From: CAZJWC01 sp964550125
Lineage (GTDB): Bacteria > Bacillota > Clostridia > Christensenellales > Borkfalkiaceae
Direction of reading: 5' to 3'
Length of the DNA stretch: 63,122 nucleotides
NCBI GenBank assembly: GCA_964550125.1
Contig: CAZJWC010000007.1
Span: 1 to 63,122 of the forward strand
How positions within the stretch are numbered: position 1 is the stretch's first letter; each line of letters opens with the position of its first letter. The notes under the pieces were generated by a model, which worked only from the letters and a program-made list of their open reading frames with translations, searched no databases and was not told where the DNA came from. Position numbers and translations under genes: made by a program. Below, piece after piece: positions 61,021-63,122 of this stretch.

Positions 61021-61683
61021 ATGATAACTTTAAAAGATATAAAAGAAGATAAAGAAGTAAAAACCATAATGTATATGTCGGAAAAACAGATTGAAGCACT
61101 TGGATTTACAGAGCATTCAGTTCGCCACTCCTCAATTGTTTCAAAATGGTCAGGCGAAATTTTAAAAGCGATAGGCTGTGCTGAAAGAAGGGTGCAACTT
61201 GCTGAAATTGCTGGGTATTTGCATGATATAGGCAATGTAGTTTGTCGTGTGGATCACGCACAATCTGGTTCATTGATTGCCTATAATTTGCTTGCAAAAA
61301 TGGGTATGGACTTTCAAGAGGCTGCTGAAGTTATGATGGCTATCGGCAATCATGACGAAAGTGTTGGTTTACCTGTAAGTGATATTTCAGCTGCCTTAAT
61401 TATTGCAGATAAGTCTGATGTGCATAAAAGTCGTGTAAGAAAAAATATAACTCGTTCAAGTGTTAAGAGTATTCACGATAAAGTTAATTTAGCGGCTGAA
61501 CGCTCCTTTTTAAGTTATGATAACCCTGATGAAATTGACCTTAACATAACTATCGACACTAGTTTTGTTTCCGTTATGGATTACTTTGAAATTTATTTTG
61601 GAAGGATGCAATTATGTCGTAGAGCAGCAGAATTTTTAGGTAAAAAATTCTCTTTAATCATAAACGATGTAAAATTAGTTTAA
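61021..61683 (+). CDS. HD-domain phosphohydrolase
   Basis: This 220-residue protein has an HD fold: His in HSVRHSSIVSKW (about 32-43), the HD pair in GYLHDIGNVVC (about 66-76), then GNHDES (about 107-112) and ADKSDVHKSRVR (about 123-134). All metal ligands expected for a phosphohydrolase are present. The substrate (nucleotide, cyclic nucleotide or RNA) is unknown. ATG 61021 follows AGAGAGGG; TTG 61003 is less likely. It is in a run with the PfkB-type gene upstream and the TtcA-like gene 1 base downstream. Confidence 0.8.
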   Translation: MITLKDIKEDKEVKTIMYMSEKQIEALGFTEHSVRHSSIVSKWSGEILKAIGCAERRVQLAEIAGYLHDIGNVVCRVDHAQSGSLIAYNLLAKMGMDFQEAAEVMMAIGNHDESVGLPVSDISAALIIADKSDVHKSRVRKNITRSSVKSIHDKVNLAAERSFLSYDNPDEIDLNITIDTSFVSVMDYFEIYFGRMQLCRRAAEFLGKKFSLIINDVKLV

Positions 61684-61684
61684 A

Positions 61685-62509
61685 ATGGAAAGATATAAAG
61701 AAATCGAAAGAAGTATTATTAAAAGATACCGTAAAGATATTTGGGTAAAGTTCGTTCAAGGAATAAATAACTACCAATTAATTAAAGAGGGGGACAAAAT
61801 TGCCGTTTGTATAAGTGGTGGTAAAGATTCCTTTTTGCTTGCGAAGTGTATGCAAGAAATTCAAAAACACGGCAAAATGAATTTTGAGTTAAAGTTTATA
61901 GTTATGAACCCAGGTTATAGGCAGGAGAATTTGGATTTAATCAAAAAAAATGCTGAAATTTTGAATATTCCTATCAATATTTTTGAGAGCGATATTTTTG
62001 AGGTGGTTGATACTATCGCAAAAGAACAACCTTGTTACTTGTGTGCAAAAATGCGTAGAGGTTTTCTTTATAAATACGCACAGAGTCTTGGCTGTAATAA
62101 AATAGCATTAGGCCACCACTTTGATGACGTTATTGAAACGATTTTGTTAAGTATGTTTTATGCTGCTGAGTATCGTTCGATGATGCCTAAATTAAAAAGT
62201 ACTAATCACGAAGGTATGGAACTTATTAGACCTTTGTATCTTGTTAAGGAAAAAGATATAGTCAACTGGGCAAAGGGCAATGATTTGCAATTTATTCAAT
62301 GTGCTTGTAGATTTACCGATAGAAAGCAAGAAGAAAATCAAGGCAAGCGTAAGGAGATTAAAAACTTAATTTCCCAGTTGAGAAAGACTTATGACCAAAT
62401 TGATTTTAATATCTTTAATAGTTCGCAAAATGTAAATCTTGATACGGTAATTAGATATAAAACAAAAGGAAAAGAATATGGTTTTTTAGATAAATATGAT
62501 GAAGAATAA
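61685..62509 (+). CDS. TtcA-like tRNA-thiolation-family ATPase
   Basis: This 274-residue PP-loop protein has the ATP-binding SGGKDS motif (about 44-49). The pair CYLCAKMRRG and a later cysteine in QFIQCACRF correspond to the CxxC...C set that holds an iron-sulfur cluster in TtcA. GHHFDDVIET is the second conserved motif. TtcA makes 2-thiocytidine at tRNA position 32, but Firmicutes homologues of this size are less well characterised, so the modification is inferred. It starts 1 base after the HD gene with no ribosome binding site of its own, and ends at a terminator. Confidence 0.85.
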   Translation: MERYKEIERSIIKRYRKDIWVKFVQGINNYQLIKEGDKIAVCISGGKDSFLLAKCMQEIQKHGKMNFELKFIVMNPGYRQENLDLIKKNAEILNIPINIFESDIFEVVDTIAKEQPCYLCAKMRRGFLYKYAQSLGCNKIALGHHFDDVIETILLSMFYAAEYRSMMPKLKSTNHEGMELIRPLYLVKEKDIVNWAKGNDLQFIQCACRFTDRKQEENQGKRKEIKNLISQLRKTYDQIDFNIFNSSQNVNLDTVIRYKTKGKEYGFLDKYDEE

Positions 62510-62532
62510 AGTCCCTAAAGACTTTATTTTTT
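62505..62532 (+). terminator. Terminator of the TtcA-like gene
   Basis: AATAAAGTC (62505-62513), loop CCTAAA, GACTTTATT (62520-62528), then T residues. It overlaps the stop codon. Confidence 0.88.
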
Positions 62533-62544
62533 TATCGTATAAGT

Positions 62545-62574
62545 TTGACAAGAAGTTTATGTTTCGTGTATAAT
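62545..62574 (+). promoter_or_regulatory. Promoter of tRNA-Thr
   Basis: TTGACA (62545-62550), 18 bases, TATAAT (62569-62574). Confidence 0.85.
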
Positions 62575-62625
62575 ACAGTCGTAAGTTAAAAACGAAATTT
62601 GTATTAACTTGTAAAAGAGAAAAAT

Positions 62626-62701
62626 GCTAACGTGGCGCAGGAGGTAGCGCACAACATTGGTAATGTTGAGGTCGGCAGTTCGAATCTGCTCGTTAGCTCC
62701 A
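62626..62701 (+). tRNA. tRNA-Thr, anticodon GGT, CCA encoded
   Basis: A complete 76-base cloverleaf. Acceptor GCTAACG (62626-62632) pairs with CGTTAGC (62691-62697), and the D stem is GCGC/GCGC. Anticodon stem CAACA/TGTTG encloses loop TTGGTAA (anticodon GGT, reading ACC/ACT), and the T arm contains TTCGAAT. Discriminator T is followed by genomic CCA. Confidence 0.96.
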
Positions 62702-62706
62702 AGTGT

Positions 62707-62787
62707 GTTGTAGGAAAAGTCTTATTTTCTTGCAACAATTAAGAAGTCGCAGAAATGCCCATAAATAAAGGGTTTCTGCGATTTTTT
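62707..62787 (+). terminator. Hairpins and terminator after tRNA-Thr
   Basis: A first imperfect hairpin (GTTG 62707-62710 with CAAC 62733-62736, inner GAAAA/TTTTC) is followed by a strong terminator. TCGCAGAAA (62747-62755) pairs with TTTCTGCGA (62773-62781), with an inner CCC/GGG pairing, then T residues. Confidence 0.88.
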
Positions 62788-63035
62788 GTTTTGTGAGATT
62801 TTTGAGAAAATGTTGATTTTGAGAGTTTTGGGTCTTATTTGTGAAACTAACAGGAGTCTAAAAATTTTGATTTTTATGGAAATTTAGAAAAAATCAAAAC
62901 TTGTCGCAAAATCAAAATAAAAAATCAAACAATCAAACCGAAAATCAAAATAATCAAAGATAATCAAAAAAATTTTCAAAAAACATATACAGATTTTGAA
63001 ATAGTATGATATACTATAAATAGTAATTTGAAAAA
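62788..63035. other. AT-rich region with degenerate AATCAAA repeats
   Basis: No gene is supported here. From about 62880 to 62975 the words AATCAAA and AATCAAAA recur about ten times at irregular spacing, all on one strand. A TATACT at about 63010 could be a -10 box for the edge reading frame, but no -35 at proper spacing is evident. Confidence 0.5.
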
Positions 63036-63050
63036 AAGGAGTAAAAAGAG

Positions 63051-63122
<72 letters not shown>

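Overview
The window is a 63-kb AT-rich stretch of chromosome from an endospore-forming, low-G+C Gram-positive bacterium (Bacillota, most likely class Clostridia). The sporulation genes (spoIIAA-spoIIAB-sigF, spoVAC-AD-AE, yunB, yabP-yabQ) are decisive. T-box leaders, RNase P RNA and the strong AGGAGG-type ribosome binding sites agree. I see no insertion sequence, prophage or CRISPR array. Almost everything is conserved housekeeping synteny, and the unusual items are local: an orphan T-box-controlled trpB2, a 36-bp tandem-repeat gene, a modular starch-binding-like lipoprotein, and a tetranucleotide repeat in a truncated reading frame at the right edge.

Layout, left to right. Positions 1-15 hold the 5' end of a minus-strand tRNA with its promoter. 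241-4512 is a forespore block: the sigma-F operon, then spoVAC-AD-AE behind a good sigma-G-like promoter, then yunB. 4534-8288 is a T-box-controlled pheS-pheT operon. typA follows, then a yabP-yabQ-divIC-ppx cluster, an M50-type membrane peptidase with a TPR-like tail, and a convergent polysaccharide deacetylase. 13886-15660 is a T-box-controlled trpB2 with no trpA. 15700-20989 is accessory in character: an SDR, a GNAT acetyltransferase, the repeat protein and the lipoprotein. Two flavoprotein genes and rnpB follow.

24221-28247 links acetate and translation: tmcAL (acetate-dependent tRNA modification) lies divergent to pta-ackA, followed by rpmF. A small lipoprotein and an ArsR-type regulator come next. 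29361-41964 is a long same-strand run: uvrC, a Cof-type HAD phosphatase, a U32 peptidase, mutS2, a YlxY-like deacetylase, an M16 peptidase, a dimeric dUTPase, an AlkD-like gene and tex. acpP and a convergent leuS follow. thrS has a T-box. infC (ATT start), rpmI and rplT have a probable L20-type leader, and a SpoU methyltransferase and yebC follow.

50264-62532 contains an orphan solute-binding-like protein, murB-PHP-whiA (without the usual rapZ and yvcK), dnaE, an ATP-type pfkA, a PPi-type PFK, a PfkB-family sugar-phosphate kinase, an HD-domain protein and a TtcA-like protein. tRNA-Thr(GGT) follows. The window ends in an (AAGC)n tract inside a reading frame that runs off the edge.

The window reports a spore-former with acetate-producing fermentation (Pta-AckA), two alternative 6-phosphofructokinases, amino-acid-responsive control of Phe, Thr and Trp-linked genes by T-boxes, and probably indole scavenging. 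Starts were moved from the longest open frame wherever a ribosome binding site or family alignment favoured an internal codon. Functional names come from recalled family motifs and gene order, not from database searches.
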